DNA of 64,000 nucleotides from Eutreptiella sp. 'Long Island Sound 2002'. Taxonomy: Eukaryota; Euglenozoa; Euglenophyceae; Eutreptiales; Eutreptiaceae. The DNA is taken from assembly GCA_964036045.1 (NCBI GenBank), contig CAXIWF010000056.1, positions 1-64,000 of the forward strand. The letters run 5' to 3'. The position numbers were made by a program, and so were the translations under genes. Below the pieces are notes generated by a model. It was not told the origin of the DNA and ran no database searches. It was given only the letters and a program-made list of their open reading frames with translations. Positions 1 to 12,980 of this stretch are shown here, piece after piece (position 1 is the first letter of the stretch; every line of letters begins with the position of its first letter).

Positions 1-3000
1 TTCCGAGAATTTTCTGAGAATTTTCCGAGAATTTTCCGAGAATTTTCCGAGAATTTTCCGAGAATTTTCCGAGAATTTTCCGAGAATTTTCCGAGAATTT
101 TCCGAGAATTTTCCGAGAATTTTCCGAGAATTTTCCGAGAATTTTCCGAGAATTTTCGGAGAATTTTCCGAGAATTTTCCGAGAATTTTCTGAGAATTTT
201 CCGAGAATTTTCCGAGAATTTTCCGAGAATTTTCCGAGAATTTTCCGAGAATTTTCCGAGAATTTTCCAAGAATTTTCCGAGAATTTTCCGAGAATTTTC
301 CGAGAATTTTCCGAGAATTTTCCGAGAATTTTCCGAGAATTTTCCGAGAATTTTCCGAGAATTTTCCGAGAATTTTCCGAGAATTTTCTAAGAATTTTCC
401 GAGAATTTTCCGAGAATTTTCCGAGAATTTTCCGAGAATTTTCCGAGAATTTTCCGAGAATTTTCCGAGAATTTTCCGAGAATTTTCCGAGAATTTTCCG
501 AGAATTTTCCGAGAATTTTCCGAGAATTTTCCGAGAATTTTCCGAGAATTTTCCGAGAATTTTCCGAGAATTTTCCGAGAATTTTCTGAGAATTTTCCGA
601 GAATTTTCCGAGAATTTTCCGAGAATTTTCCGAGAATTTTCCGAGAATTTTCCGAGAATTTTCCGAGAATTTTCCGAGAATTTTCCGAGAATTTTCCGAG
701 AATTTTCCGAGAATTTTCCGAGAATTTTCCGAGAATTTTCCGAGAATTTTCTGAGAATTTTCCGAGAATTTTCCGAGAATTTTCCGAGAATTTTCCGAGA
801 ATTTTCCGAGAATTTTCCGAGAATTTTCCGAGAATTTTCCGAGAATTTTCCGAGAATTTTCCGAGAATTTTCCGAGGATTTTCCGAGAATTTTCCGAGAA
901 TTTTCCGAGAATTTTCCGAGAATTTTCCGAGAATTTTCCGAGAATTTTCCGAGAATTTTCCGAGAATTTTCCGAGAATTTCCCGAGAATTTTCCGAGAAT
1001 TTTCCGAGAATTTTCCGAGAATTTTCCGAGAATTTTCCGAGAATTTTCCGAGAATTTTCCGAGAATTTTCCGAGAATTTTCCGAGAATTTTCCGAGAATT
1101 TTCCGAGAATTTTCCGAGAATTTTCCGAGAATTTTCCGAGAATTTTCCGAGAATTTTCCGAGAATTTTCCGAGAATTTTCCGAGATTTTTCCGCGAATTT
1201 TCCGAGAATTTTCCGAGAATTTTCCGAGAATTTTCCGAGAATTTTCCGCGAATTTTCCGAGAATTTTCCGAGAATTTTCCGAGAATTTTCCGAGAATTTT
1301 CCCAGAATTTTCAGAGAATTTTCCGAGAATTTTCCGAGAATTTTCCGAGAATTTTCCGAGAATTTTCCGAGAATTTTCCGGGAATTTTCCGAGAATTTTC
1401 CGAGAATTTTCCGAGAATTTTCCGAGAATTTTCCGAGAATTTTCCGAGAATTCCGAGAATTTTCCGAGAATTTTCTAAGAATTTCCGAGAATTTTCCGAG
1501 AAATTTTCGAGAATTTTCCGAGAATTTTCCGAGAATTTTCCGAGAATTTTCCGAGAATTTTCCGAGAATTTTCCGAGAATTTTCCGAGAATTTTCCGAGA
1601 ATTTTCCGAGAATTTTCCGAGAATTTACCGAGAATTTTCCGAGAATTTCCCGAGAATTTTCCGAGAATTTTCCGAGAATTTTCCGAGAATTTTCCGAGAA
1701 TTTTCCGAGAATTTTCCGAGAATTTTCCGAGAATTTTCCGAGAATTTTCCGAGAATTTTCCGAGAATTTTCCGAGAATTTTCCGAGAATTTTCCGAGAAT
1801 TTTCCGAGAATTTTCCGAGAATTTTCCGAGAATTTTCCGAGAATTTTCCGAGAATTTTCCGAGAATTTTCCGAGAATTTTCCGAGAATTTTCCGAGAATT
1901 TTCCGAGAATTTTCCGAGAATTTTCCGAGAATTTTCCGAGAATTTTCCGAGAATTTTCCGAGAATTTTCCGAGAATTTTCCGAGAATTTTCCGAGAATTT
2001 TCCGAGAATTTTCCGAGAATTTTCCGAGAATTTTCGGAGAATTTTCCGAGAATTTTCCGAGAATTTTCTGAGAATTTTCCGAGAATTTTCCGAGAATTTT
2101 CCGAGAATTTTCCGAGAATTTTCCGAGAATTTTCCGAGATTTTTCTGCGAATTTTCCGAGAATTTTCCGAGAATTTTCCGAGAATTTTCCGAGAATTTTC
2201 CGAGAATTTTCCGAGAATTTTTCCAAGAATTTTCCGAGAATTTTCCGAGAATTTTCCGAGAATTTTCCGAGAATTTTCTGAGAATTTTCCGAGAATTTTC
2301 CGAGAATTTTCCGAGAATTTTCCGAGAATTTTCCGAGAATTTTCCGAGAATTTTCCGAGAATTTTCCGAGAATTTTCCGAGAATTTTCCGAGAATTTTCC
2401 GAGAATTTTTCGAGAATTTTCTGAGAATTTTCCGAGAATTTTCCGAGAATTTTCCGAGAATTTTCCGAGAATTTTCCGAGAATTTTCTGAGAATTTTCCG
2501 AGAATTTTCCGAGAATTTTCCGAGAATTTTCCGAGAATTTTCCGAGAATTTTCCGAGAATTTTCCGAGAATTTTCCGAGAATTTTCCGAGAATTTTCCGA
2601 GAATTTTCCGAGAATTTTCCGAGAATTTTCCGAGAATTTTCCGAGAATTTTCCGAGAATTTTCCGAGAATTTTCCGAGAATTTTCCGAGAATTTTCCGAG
2701 AATTTTCCGAGAATTTTCCAAGAATTTTCCGAGAATTTTCCGAGAATTTTCCGAGAATTTTCCGAGAATTTTCCGAGAATTTTCCGAGAATTTTCCGAGA
2801 ATTTTCCGAGAATTTTCCGAGAATTTTCCGAGAATTTTTCCGAGAATTTTCCGAGAATTTTCTGAGAATTTTCCGAGAATTTTCCGAGAATTTTCCGAGA
2901 ATTTTCCGAGAATTTTCCGAGAATTTTCCGAGATTTTTCCGCGAATTTTCCGAGAATTTTCCGAGAATTTTCCGAGAATTTTCCGAGAATTTTCCGAGAA

Positions 3001-6000
3001 TTTTCCGAGAATTTTCCGAGAATTTTCCGAGAATTTTCCGAGAATTTTCCGAGAATTTTCAGAGAATTTTCCGAGAATTTTCCGAGAATTTTCCGAGAAT
3101 TTTCCGAGAATTTTCCGAGAATTTTCCGAGAATTTTCCGAGAATTTTCCGAGAATTTTCCGAGAATTTTCCGAGAATTTTCCGAGAATTTTCCGAGAATT
3201 TTCTAAGAATTTTCCGAGAATTTTCCGAGAAATTTCCGAGAATTTTCCGAGAATTTTCCGAGAATTTTCCGAGAATTTTCCGAGAATTTTCCGAGAATTT
3301 TCCGAGAATTTTCCGAGAATTTTCCGAGAATTTTCCGAGAATTTTCCGAGAATTTTCCGAGAATTTTCTGAGAATTTTCCGAGAATTTTCCAAGAATTTT
3401 CCGAGAATTTTCCGAGAATTTTCCGAGATTTTTCTGCGAATTTTCCGAGAATTTTCCGAGAATTTTCCGAGAATTTTCCGAGAATTTTCCGAGAATTTTC
3501 CGAGAATTTTCCGAGAATTTTCCGAGAATTTTCCGAGAATTTTCCGAGAATTTTCCGAGAAATTTCCGAGAATTTTCCGAGAATTTTCCGAGAATTTTCC
3601 GAAAATTTTCCGAGAATTTTCTGAGAATTTTCCGAGAATTTTCCGAGAATTTTCCGAGAATTTTCCGAGAATTTTCCGAGATTTTTCCGCGAATTTTCCG
3701 AGAATTTTCCGAGAATTTTCCGAGAATTTTCCGAGAATTTCCGAGAATTTTCCGAGAATTTTCCGAGAATTTTCCGAGAATTTTCCGAGAATTTTCTGAG
3801 AATTTTCCGAGAATTTTCCGAGAATTTTTCCGAGAATTTTCCGAGAATTTTCCGAGAATTTTCCGAGAATTTTCCGAGAATTTTCCGAGAATTTTCCGAG
3901 AATTTTCCGAGAATTTTCCGAGAATTTTCCGAGAATTTTCCGAGAATTTTCCGAGAATTTTCCGAGAATTTTCCGAGAATTTTCCGAGAATTTTCCGAGA
4001 ATTTTCCGAGAATTTTCCGAGAATTTCCGAGAATTTTCCGAGAATTTTCCGAGAATTTTCCGAGAATTTTCCGAGAATTTTCCGAGAATTTTCCGAGAAT
4101 TTTCCGAGAATTTTCCGAGAATTTTCCGAGAATTTTCCGAGAATTTTCCGAGAATTTTCCGAGAATTTTCGGAGAATTTTCCGAGAATTTTCCGAGAATT
4201 TTCCGAGAATTTTCCGAGAATTTTCCGAGAATTTTCCGAGAATTTTCCGAGAATTTTCCGAGAATTTTCCGAGAATTTTCCGAGAATTTTCTGAGAATTT
4301 TCCGAGAATTTTCCAAGAATTTTCCGAGAATTTTCCGAGAATTTTCCGAGATTTTTCTGCGAATTTTTCTGCGAATTTTCCGAGAATTTTCCGAGAATTT
4401 TCCGAGAATTTTCCGAGAATTTTCCGAGAATTTTCCGAGAATTTTCCCAGAATTTTCCGAGAATTTTCTGAGAATTTTCCGAGAATTTTCCGAGAATTTT
4501 CCGAGAATTTTCCGAGAATTTTCCGAGAATTTTCCGAGAATTTTCCGAGAATTTTCCGAGAATTTTCCGAGAATTTTCCGAGAATTTTCCGAGAATTTTC
4601 CGAGAATTTTCCGAGAATTTTCCGAGAATTTTCCGAGAATTTTCCGAGAATTTTCCGAGAATTTTCCGAGAATTTTCCGAGAATTTTCTGAGAATTTTCC
4701 GAGAATTTTCCGAGATTTTTCTAAGAATTTTCCGAGAATTTTCCGAGAAATTTTCGAGAATTTTCCGAGAATTTTCCGAGAATTTTCCGAGAATTTTCCG
4801 AGAATTTTCCGAGAATTTTCCGAGAATTTTCCGAGAATTTTCCGAGAATTTTCCGAGAATTTTCCGAGAATTTTCCCAGAATTTTCCGAGAATTTTCTGA
4901 GAATTTTCCGAGAATTTTCCGAGAATTTTCCGAGAATTTTCCGAGAATTTTCCGAGAATTTTCCGAGAATTTTCCGAGAATTTTCCGAGAATTTTCCGAG
5001 AATTTTCCGAGAATTTTCCGAGAATTTCCGAGAATTTTCCGAGAATTTTCCGAGAATTTTCCGAGAATTTTCCGAGAATTTTCCGAGAATTTTCCGAGAA
5101 TTTTTCCGAGAATTTTCCGAGAATTTTCCGAGAATTTTCCGAGAATTTTCCGAGATTTTTCTAAGAATTTTCCGAGAATTTTCCGAGAAATTTTCGAGAA
5201 TTTTCCGAGAATTTTCCGAGAATTTTCCGAGAATTTTCCGAGAATTTTCCGAGAATTTTCCGAGAATTTTCCGAGAATTTTCCGAGAATTTTCCGAGAAT
5301 TTTCCGAGAATTTTCCGAGAATTTCCGAGAATTTTCCGAGAATTTTCCGAGAATTTTCTGAGAATTTTCCGAGAATTTTCCAAGAATTTTCCGAGAATTT
5401 TCCGAGAATTTTCCGAGATTTTCTGCGAATTTTCGAGAATTTTCCGAGAATTTTCCGAGAATTTTCCGAGAATTTTCCGAGAATTTTCCGAGAATTTTCC
5501 GAGAATTTTCCGAGAATTTTCCGAGAATTTTCCGAGAATTTTCCGAGAATTTTCCGAGAATTTTCCGAGAATTTTCGGAGAATTTTCCGAGAATTTTCCG
5601 AGAATTTTCTGAGAATTTTCCGAGAATTTTCCGAGAATTTTCCGAGAATTTTCCGAGAATTTTCCGAGAATTTTCCGAGAATTTTCCAAGAATCTTCCGA
5701 GAATTTTCCGAGAATTTTCCGAGAATTTTCCGAGAATTTTCTGAGAATTTTCCGAGAATTTTCCGAGAATTTTCCGAGAATTTTCCGAGAATTTTCCGAG
5801 ATTTTTCTGCGAATTTTTCTGCGAATTTTCCGAGAATTTTCCGAGAATTTTTCGAGAATTTTCTGAGAATTTTCCGAGAATTTTCCGAGAATTTTCCCAG
5901 AATTTTCCGAGAATTTTCCGAGAATTTTCCGAGAATTTTCCGAGAATTTTCCGAGAATTTTCCGAGAATTTTCCGAGAATTTTCCGAGAATTTTCCGAGC

Positions 6001-6800
6001 ATTTTCCGAGAATTTTCCGAGAATTTTCCGAGAATTTTCCGAGAATTTTCTGAGAATTTTCCGAGAATTTTCCGAGAATTTTCCGAGAATTTTCCGAGAA
6101 TTTTCCGAGAATTTTCCGAGAATTTTCCGAGAATTTTCCGAGAATTTTCCGAGAATTTTCTGAGAATTTTCCGAGAATTTTCCGAGATTTTTCTAAGAAT
6201 TTTCCGAGAATTTTCCGAGAAATTTTCGAGAATTTTCCGAGAATTTTCCGAGAATTTTCCGAGAATTTTCCGAGAATTTTCCGAGAATTTTCCGAGAATT
6301 TTCCGAGAATTTTCCGAGAATTTTCCGAGAATTTTCCGAGAATTTTCCCAGAATTTTCCGAGAATTTTCTGAGAATTTTCCGAGAATTTTCCGAGAATTT
6401 TCCGAGAATTTTCCGAGAATTTTCCGAGAATTTTCCGAGAATTTTCCGAGAATTTTCCGAGAATTTTCCGAGAATTTTCCGAGAATTTTCCGAGAATTTT
6501 CCGAGAATTTTCCGAGAATTTTTCGAGAATTTTCCGAGAATTTTCCGAGAATTTTCCGAGAATTTTCCGAGAATTTTCCGAGAATTTTCCGAGAATTTTC
6601 CGAGAATTTTCCGAGAATTTTCCGAGAATTTTCCGAGAATTTTCTGAGAATTTTCCGAGAATTTTCCGAGAATTTTCCGAGAATTTTCCGAGAATTTTCC
6701 GAGAATTTTCCGAGAATTTTCCGAGAATTTTCCGAGAATTTTCCGAGAATTTTCCGAGAATTTTCCGAGAATTTTCCGAGAATTTTCCGAGAATTTTCCG
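1..6800 (+). repeat. Satellite domain A: distinct variant set
   Basis: This stretch lacks the GTCAA unit, which first appears at 7,106, and the CCGGAG unit, which first appears at about 6,828. It has at most one CCGAAAA unit, near 3,600. Its own markers are CTAAG (about 388, 1,474, 3,203, 4,721, 5,161, 6,193), a GAGATTTTTC unit followed by TGCG or CGCG (about 1,184, 2,139, 2,932, 3,428, 3,678, 4,351, 5,418, 5,800), and shifted-register units with GAAATTTTCGAG (about 1,500, 4,746, 5,187, 6,218). Without GTCAA, which makes TGA on the minus strand, the minus strand stays open for long distances here. I read it as a separately evolved subfamily of the same satellite. Confidence 0.8.
4700..6450 (+). 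repeat. Local segmental duplication within domain A
   Basis: A block holding a GAGATTTTT unit, CTAAG, and then a GAAATTTTCGAG register shift occurs at 4,721, 5,161 and 6,193. The first and second are 440 bp apart (40 units). The first and third are 1,472 bp apart, and the downstream CCCAG unit keeps that same spacing (4,875 and 6,347). The shared marker order shows duplication by unequal exchange rather than independent mutation. Exact edges cannot be set because the flanks are consensus units. Confidence 0.7.
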
Positions 6801-9800
6801 AGAATTTTCCGAGAATATCCGGAGAATTTTCCGAGAATTTTCCGCGAATTTTCCGAGAATTTTCCGAGAATTTTCCGAGAATTTTCCGAGAATTTTCCGA
6901 GAATTTTCCGAGAATTTTCCGAGAATTTTCCGAGAATTTTCCGAGAATTTTCCGAGAATTTTCTGAGAATTTTCCGAGAATTTTCCGAGAATTTTCCGAG
7001 AATTTTCCGAGAATTTTCCGAGAATTTTCCGAGAATTTTCCGAGGATTTTCCGAGAATCTTCCGAGAATTTTCCGAGAATTTTCCGAGAAGTTTCCGAGA
7101 ATTTTCCGTCAATTTTCCGAGAATTTTCCGAGAATTTTCCGAGAATTTTCCGAGAATTTTCCGAGAATTTTCCGAGAATTTTCCGAGAATTTTCCGAGAA
7201 TTTTCTGAGAATTTTCCGAGAATTTTCCGAGAATTTTCCGAGACTTTTCCGAGAATTTTCCGAGAATTTTCCGAGAGTTTTCCGAAAATTTTCCGAGAAT
7301 TTTCCGAGAATTTTCCGAGAATTTTCCGAGAATTTTCTGAGAATTTTCCGAGAATTTTCCGAGAATTTTCTGAGAATTTTCCGAGAATTTTCCGAGAATT
7401 TTCCGTCAATTTTCCGAGAATTTTCCGAGAATTTTCCGAGAATTTTCCGAGAATTTTCCGAGAATTTTCTGAGAATTTTCCGAGAATTTTCCGAGAATTT
7501 TCCGAGAATTTTCCGAGAATTTTCCGAGAATTTTCCGAGAATTTTCCGAGAATTTTCCGAGAATTTCCGGAGAATTTTCCGAGAATTTTCCGAGAATTTT
7601 CCGAGAATTTTCCGAGAATTTTCCGAGAATTTTGCGCGAATTTTCCGAGAATTTTCCGAGAATTTTCCGAGAATTTTCCGAGAATTTTCCGAGAATTTTC
7701 CGAGAATTTTCTGAGAATTTTCCGAGAATTTTCCGAGAATTTTCCGAGAATTTTCCGAGAATTTTCCGAGAATTTTCCGAGAATTTTCCGAGAATTTTCC
7801 GAGAATTTTCCGAAAATTTTCCGAGAATTTTCCGAAAATTTTCGGAGAATTTTCCGAGAATTTTCCGAGAATTTTCGGAGAATTTTCCGAGAATTTTCCG
7901 AGAATTTTCCGAGAATTTTCCGAGAATTTTCCGAAAATTTTCCGAGAATTTTCCGAAAATTTTCCGAGAATTTTCCGAGAATTTTCCGAGAATTTTCCGA
8001 GAATTTTCCGAGAATTTTCCGAGAATTTTCCGAGAATTTTCCGAGAATTTTCTGAGAATTTTCCGAGAATTTTCCGAGAATTTTCCGAGAATTTTCCGAG
8101 AATTTTCCGAGAATTTTCCGAGAATTTTCCGAGAATTTTCCGAGAATTTTCCGAGAATTTTCCGAGAATTTTCCGAAAATTTTCCGAGAATTTTCCGAAA
8201 ATTTTCCGAGAATTTTCCGAGAATTTTCCGAGAATTTTCCGAGAATTTTCCGAGAATTTTCCGAGAATTTTCCGAGAATTTTCCGAGAATTTTCCGAGAA
8301 TTTTCCGAAAATTTTCCGAGAATTTTCCGAAAATTTTCCGAGAATTTTCCGAGAATTTTCCCAGAATTTTCCGAGAATTTTCCGAGAATTTTCCGAAAAT
8401 TTTCCGAGAATTTTCCGAGAATTTTCCGAGAATTTTCCGAGAATTTTCCGAGAATTTTCCGAGAATTTTCCGAGAATTTTCCGAGAATTTTCCGAGAATT
8501 TTCCGAGAATTTTCTGAGAATTTTCCGAGAATTTCCGGAGAATTTTCCGAGAATTTTCCGAGAATCTTCCGAGAATTTTCCGAGAATTTTCCGAGAATTT
8601 TCCGAGAATTTCCGCAGAATTTTCCGAGAATTTTCCGAGAATTTTCCGAGAATTTTCCGAGAATTTTCCGAGAATTTTCCGAGAATTTTCCGAGAATTTT
8701 CCGAGAATTTTCCGAGAATTTTCCGAGAATTTTCCGAGAAATTTCCGTCAATTTTCCGAGAATTTTCCGAGAATTTTCCGAGAATTTTCCAAGAATTTTC
8801 TGAGAATTTTCTGAGAGTTTTCCGAGAATTTTCCGAGAATTTTCCGAGAATTTTCCGACAATTTTCCGAGAATTTTCCGAGAATTTTCCGAGAATTTTCC
8901 GAGAATTTTCCGAGAATTTTCCGAAAATTTTCCGAGAATTTTCCGAGAATTTTCCGAGAATTTTCCGAGAATTTTCTGAGAATTTTCCGAGAATTTTCCG
9001 AGAATTTTCTGAGAATTTTCCGAGAATTTTCCGAGAATTTTCCGTCAATTTTCCGAGAATTTTCCGAGAATTTTCCGAGAATTTTCCGAGAATTTTCCGA
9101 GAATTTTCCGAGAATTTTCCGAGAATTTTCCGAGAATTTTCCGAGAATTTTCCGAGAATTTTCCGAGAATTTTCCGAGAATTTCTGGAGAATTTTCCGAG
9201 AATTTTCGGAGAATTTTCCGAGATTTTTCCGAGATTTTTCCGAGAATTTTCCGAGAATTTTCCGAGAATTTTCCGAGAATTTTCCGAGAATTTTCCGAGA
9301 ATTTTCCGAGAATTTTCCGAGAATTTTCCGGGAATTTTCCGAGAATTTTCTGAGAATTTTCCGAGAATTTTCCGAGAATTTTCCGAGAATTTTCCGAGAA
9401 TTTTCCGAGAATTTTCCGAGAATTTTACGAGAATTTTCCGAGAATTTTCCGAAAATTTTCCGAGAATTTTCCGAAAATTTTCCGAGAATTTTCCGAGAAT
9501 TTTCCGAGAATTTTCCGAGAATTTTCCGAGAATTTTCTGAGAATTTTCCGAGAATTTTCCGAGAATTTTCCGTCAATTTTCCGAGAATTTTCCGAGAATT
9601 TTCCGAGAATTTTCCGAGAATTTTCCGAGAATTTTCCGAGAATTTTCCGAGAATTTTCCGAGAATTTTCCGAGAATTTTCCGAGAATTTTCCGAGAATTT
9701 TCCGAGAATTTTCCGAGAATTTCCGGAGAATTTTCCGAGAATTTTCCGAGAATTTTCCGAGAATTTTCCGAGAATTTTCCGAGAATTTTCCGAGAATTTT

Positions 9801-10930
9801 CCGAGAATTTTCCGAGAATTTTCCGAGAATTTTCCGAGAATTTTCCGAGAATTTTCCGAGAATTTTCCGAGAATTTTCCGAGAATTTTCCGAGAATTTTC
9901 CGAGAATTTTCCGAGAATTTTCCGAGAATTTTCCGAGAATTTTCCGAGAATTTTCCGAGAATTTTCCGAGAATTTTCCGAGAATTTTCCGAGAAGTTTCC
10001 GAGAATTTTCCGTCAATTTTCCGAGAATTTTCCGAGAATTTTCCGAGAATTTTCCGAGAATTCTCCGAGAATTTTCCGAGAATTTTCCGAGAATTTTCCG
10101 AGAATTTTCTGAGAATTTTCCGAGAATTTTCCGAGAATTTTCCGAGAATTTTCCGAGAATTTTCCGAGAATTTTGCGAGAATTTTCCGTCAATTTTCCGA
10201 GAATTTTCCGAGAATTTTCCGAGAATTTTCGGAGAATTTTCCGAGAATTTTCTGAGAATTTTCCGAGAATTTTCCGAGAATTTTCCGAGAATTTTCCGAG
10301 AATTTTCCGAGAATTTTCCGAGAATTTTCCGAGAATTTTCCGAGAATTTTCCGAGAATTTTCCGAAAATTTTCCGAGAATTTTCCGAGAATTTTCCGAGA
10401 ATTTTCCGAGAATTTTCTGAGAATTTTCAGAGAATTTTCCGAGAATTTTCTGAGAATTTTCCGAGAATTTTCCGAGAATTTTCCGTCAATTTTCCGAGAA
10501 TTTTCCGAGAATTTTCCGAGAATTTTCCGAGAATTTTCCGAGAATTTTCCGAGAATTTTCCGAGAATTTTCCGAGAATTTTCCGAGAATTTTCCGAGAAT
10601 TTTCCGAGAATTTTCCGAGAATTTTCCGAGAATTTCCGGAGAATTTTCCGAGAATTTTCCGAGAATTTTCCGAGAATTTTCCGAGAATTTTCCGAGAATT
10701 TTCCGAGAATTTTCCGAGAATTTTCCGAGAATTTTTCGAGAATTTTCCGAGAATTTTCCGAGAATTTTCCGAGAATTTTCCGAGAATTTTCTGAGAATTT
10801 TCTGAGAATTTTCCGAGAATTTTCCGAGAATTTTCCGAGAATTTTCCGAAAACTTTCCGAGAATTTTCCGAAAATTTTCCGAGAATTTTCCGAGAATTTT
10901 CCGAGAATTTTCCGAGAATTTTCCGAGAAT
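6800..10930 (+). repeat. Satellite domain B, first part: onset of GTCAA, CCGGAG and CCGAAAA units
   Basis: Three variant classes that recur to the end of the window begin here within about 500 bp: CCGGAG (about 6,828), GTCAA (7,106) and CCGAAAA (about 7,271). CCGAAAA units come in doublets exactly 22 bp apart, with four doublets packed at 7,810/7,832, 7,931/7,953, 8,173/8,195 and 8,305/8,327. An AAGTTT unit lies two units upstream of GTCAA at about 7,091 and 9,993. No other feature is present; open frames on both strands are the generic property of the repeat. Confidence 0.75.
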
Positions 10931-12980
10931 TTTCTGAGAATTTTCCGAGAATTTTCCGAGAATTTTCCGTCAATTTTCCGAGAATTTTCCGAGAATTTTC
11001 CGAGAATTTTCCGAGAATTTTCCGAGAATTTTCCGAGAATTTTCCGAGAATTTTCCGAGAATTTTCCGAGAATTTTCCGAGAATTTTCCGAGAATTTTCC
11101 GAGAATTTTCCGAGAATTTTCCGAGAATTTCCGGAGAATTTTCCGAGAATTTTCCGAGAATTTTCCGAGAATTTTCCGAGAATTTTCCGAGAATTTTCCG
11201 AGAATTTTCCGAGAATTTTCCGAGAATTTTCCGAGAATTTTCCGAGAATTTTCCGAGAATTTTCCGAGAATTTTCTGAGAATTTTCCGAGAATTTTCCGA
11301 GAATTTTCCGAGAATTTCCGGAGAATTTTCCGAGAATTTTCCGAGAATTTTCCGAGAATTTTCCGAGAATTTTCCGAGAATTTTCCGAGAATTTTCCGAG
11401 AATTTTCCGAGAATTTTCCGAGAATTTTCCGAGAACTTTCCGAGAATTTTCCGAGAATTTTCCGAGAATTTTCCGTCAATTTTGCGAGAATTTTCCGAGA
11501 ATTTTCCGAGAATTTTCGGAGAATTTTCTGAGAATTTTCTGAGAATTTTCCGAGAATTTTCCGAGAATTTTCCGAGAATTTTCCGAGAATTTTCCGAGAA
11601 TTTTACGAGAATTTTCCGAGAATTTTCCGAGAATTTTCCGAGAATTTTCCGAGAATTTTCCGAGAATTTTCCGAGAATTTTCCGAGAATTTTCCGAGAAT
11701 TTTCCGAGAATTTTCAGAAAATTTTCCGAGAATTTTCCGAGAATTTTCCGAGAATTTTCCGAGAATTTTCCGAGAATTTTCCGAGAATTTTCCGAGAATT
11801 TTCCGAGAATTTTCCGAGAATTTCCGGAGAATTTTCCGAGAATTTTCCGAGAATTTTCCGAGAATTTTCTGAGAATTTTCCGAGAATTTTCCGAGAATTT
11901 TCCGAGAATTTTCCGAGAATTTTCCGAGAATTTTCCGAGAATTTTCCGAGAATTTTCCGAGAATTTTCGAGAATTTTCCGAGAATTTTCCGAGAATTTTC
12001 CGAGAATTTCCGGAGAATTTTCCGAGAATTTTCCGAGAATTTTCCGAGAATTTTCCGAGAATTTTCCGAGAATTTTCCGAGAATTTTCCGAGAATTTTCC
12101 GAGAATTTTCCGAGAATTTTCCGAGAATTTTCCGAGAATTTTCCGAGAATTTTCCGAGAATTTTCCGAGAATTTTCCGAGAATTTTCCGAGAATTTTCCG
12201 AGAATTTTCCGAGAATTTTCCGAGAATTTTCCGAGAATTTTCTGAGAATTTTCTGAGAATTTTCCGAGAATTTTCCGAGAATTTTCCGAGAATTTTCCGA
12301 AAATTTTCCGAGAATTTTCCGAAAACTTTCCGAGAGTTTTCCGAGAATTTTCCGAGAATTTTCCGAGAATTTTCCGAGAATTTTCTGAGAATTTTCCGAG
12401 AATTTTCCGAGAATTTTCCGTCAATTTTCCGAGAATTTTCCGAGAATTTTCCGAGAATTTTCCGAGAATTTTCCGAGAATTTTCCGAGAATTTTCCGAGA
12501 ATTTTCCGAGAATTTTCCGAGAATTTTCCGAGAATTTTCCGAGAATTTTCCGAGAATTTTCCGAGAATTTTCCGAGAATTTCCGGAGAATTTTCCGAGAA
12601 TTTTCCGAGAATTTTCCGAGAATTTTCCGAGAATTTTCCGAGAATTTTCCGAGAATTTTCCGAGAATTTTCCGAGAATTTTCCGAGAATTTTCCGAGAAT
12701 GTTCCGAGAATTTTCTGAGAATTTTCCGAGAATTTTTCCGAGAATTTTCCGAGAATTTCCGGAGAATTTTCCGAGAATTTTCCGAGAATTTTCCGAGAAT
12801 TTTCCGAGAATTTTCCGAGAATTTTCCGAGAATTTTCCGAGAATTTTCCGAGAATTTTCCGAGAATTTTCCGAGAACTTTCCGAGAATTTTCCGAGAATT
12901 TTCCGAGAATTTTCCGTCAATTTTGCGAGAATTTTCCGAGAATTTTCCGAGAATTTTCGGAGAATTTTCTGAGAATTTTC
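10930..12980 (+). repeat. 1.44-1.45 kb duplication
   Basis: Markers at about 10,933-11,540 recur in the same order at about 12,385-12,980. GTCAA is at 10,967 and 12,418; CCGGAG at 11,131/12,582 and 11,318/12,759; CTGAG at 11,275/12,715; a GAACTTT unit at 11,431/12,872; and a GTCAA unit followed directly by GCGAG at 11,473/12,914. The offset is 1,441-1,451 bp. Its small steps fit gain or loss of whole 11-bp units plus one 12-bp unit near 12,732. Confidence 0.8.
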
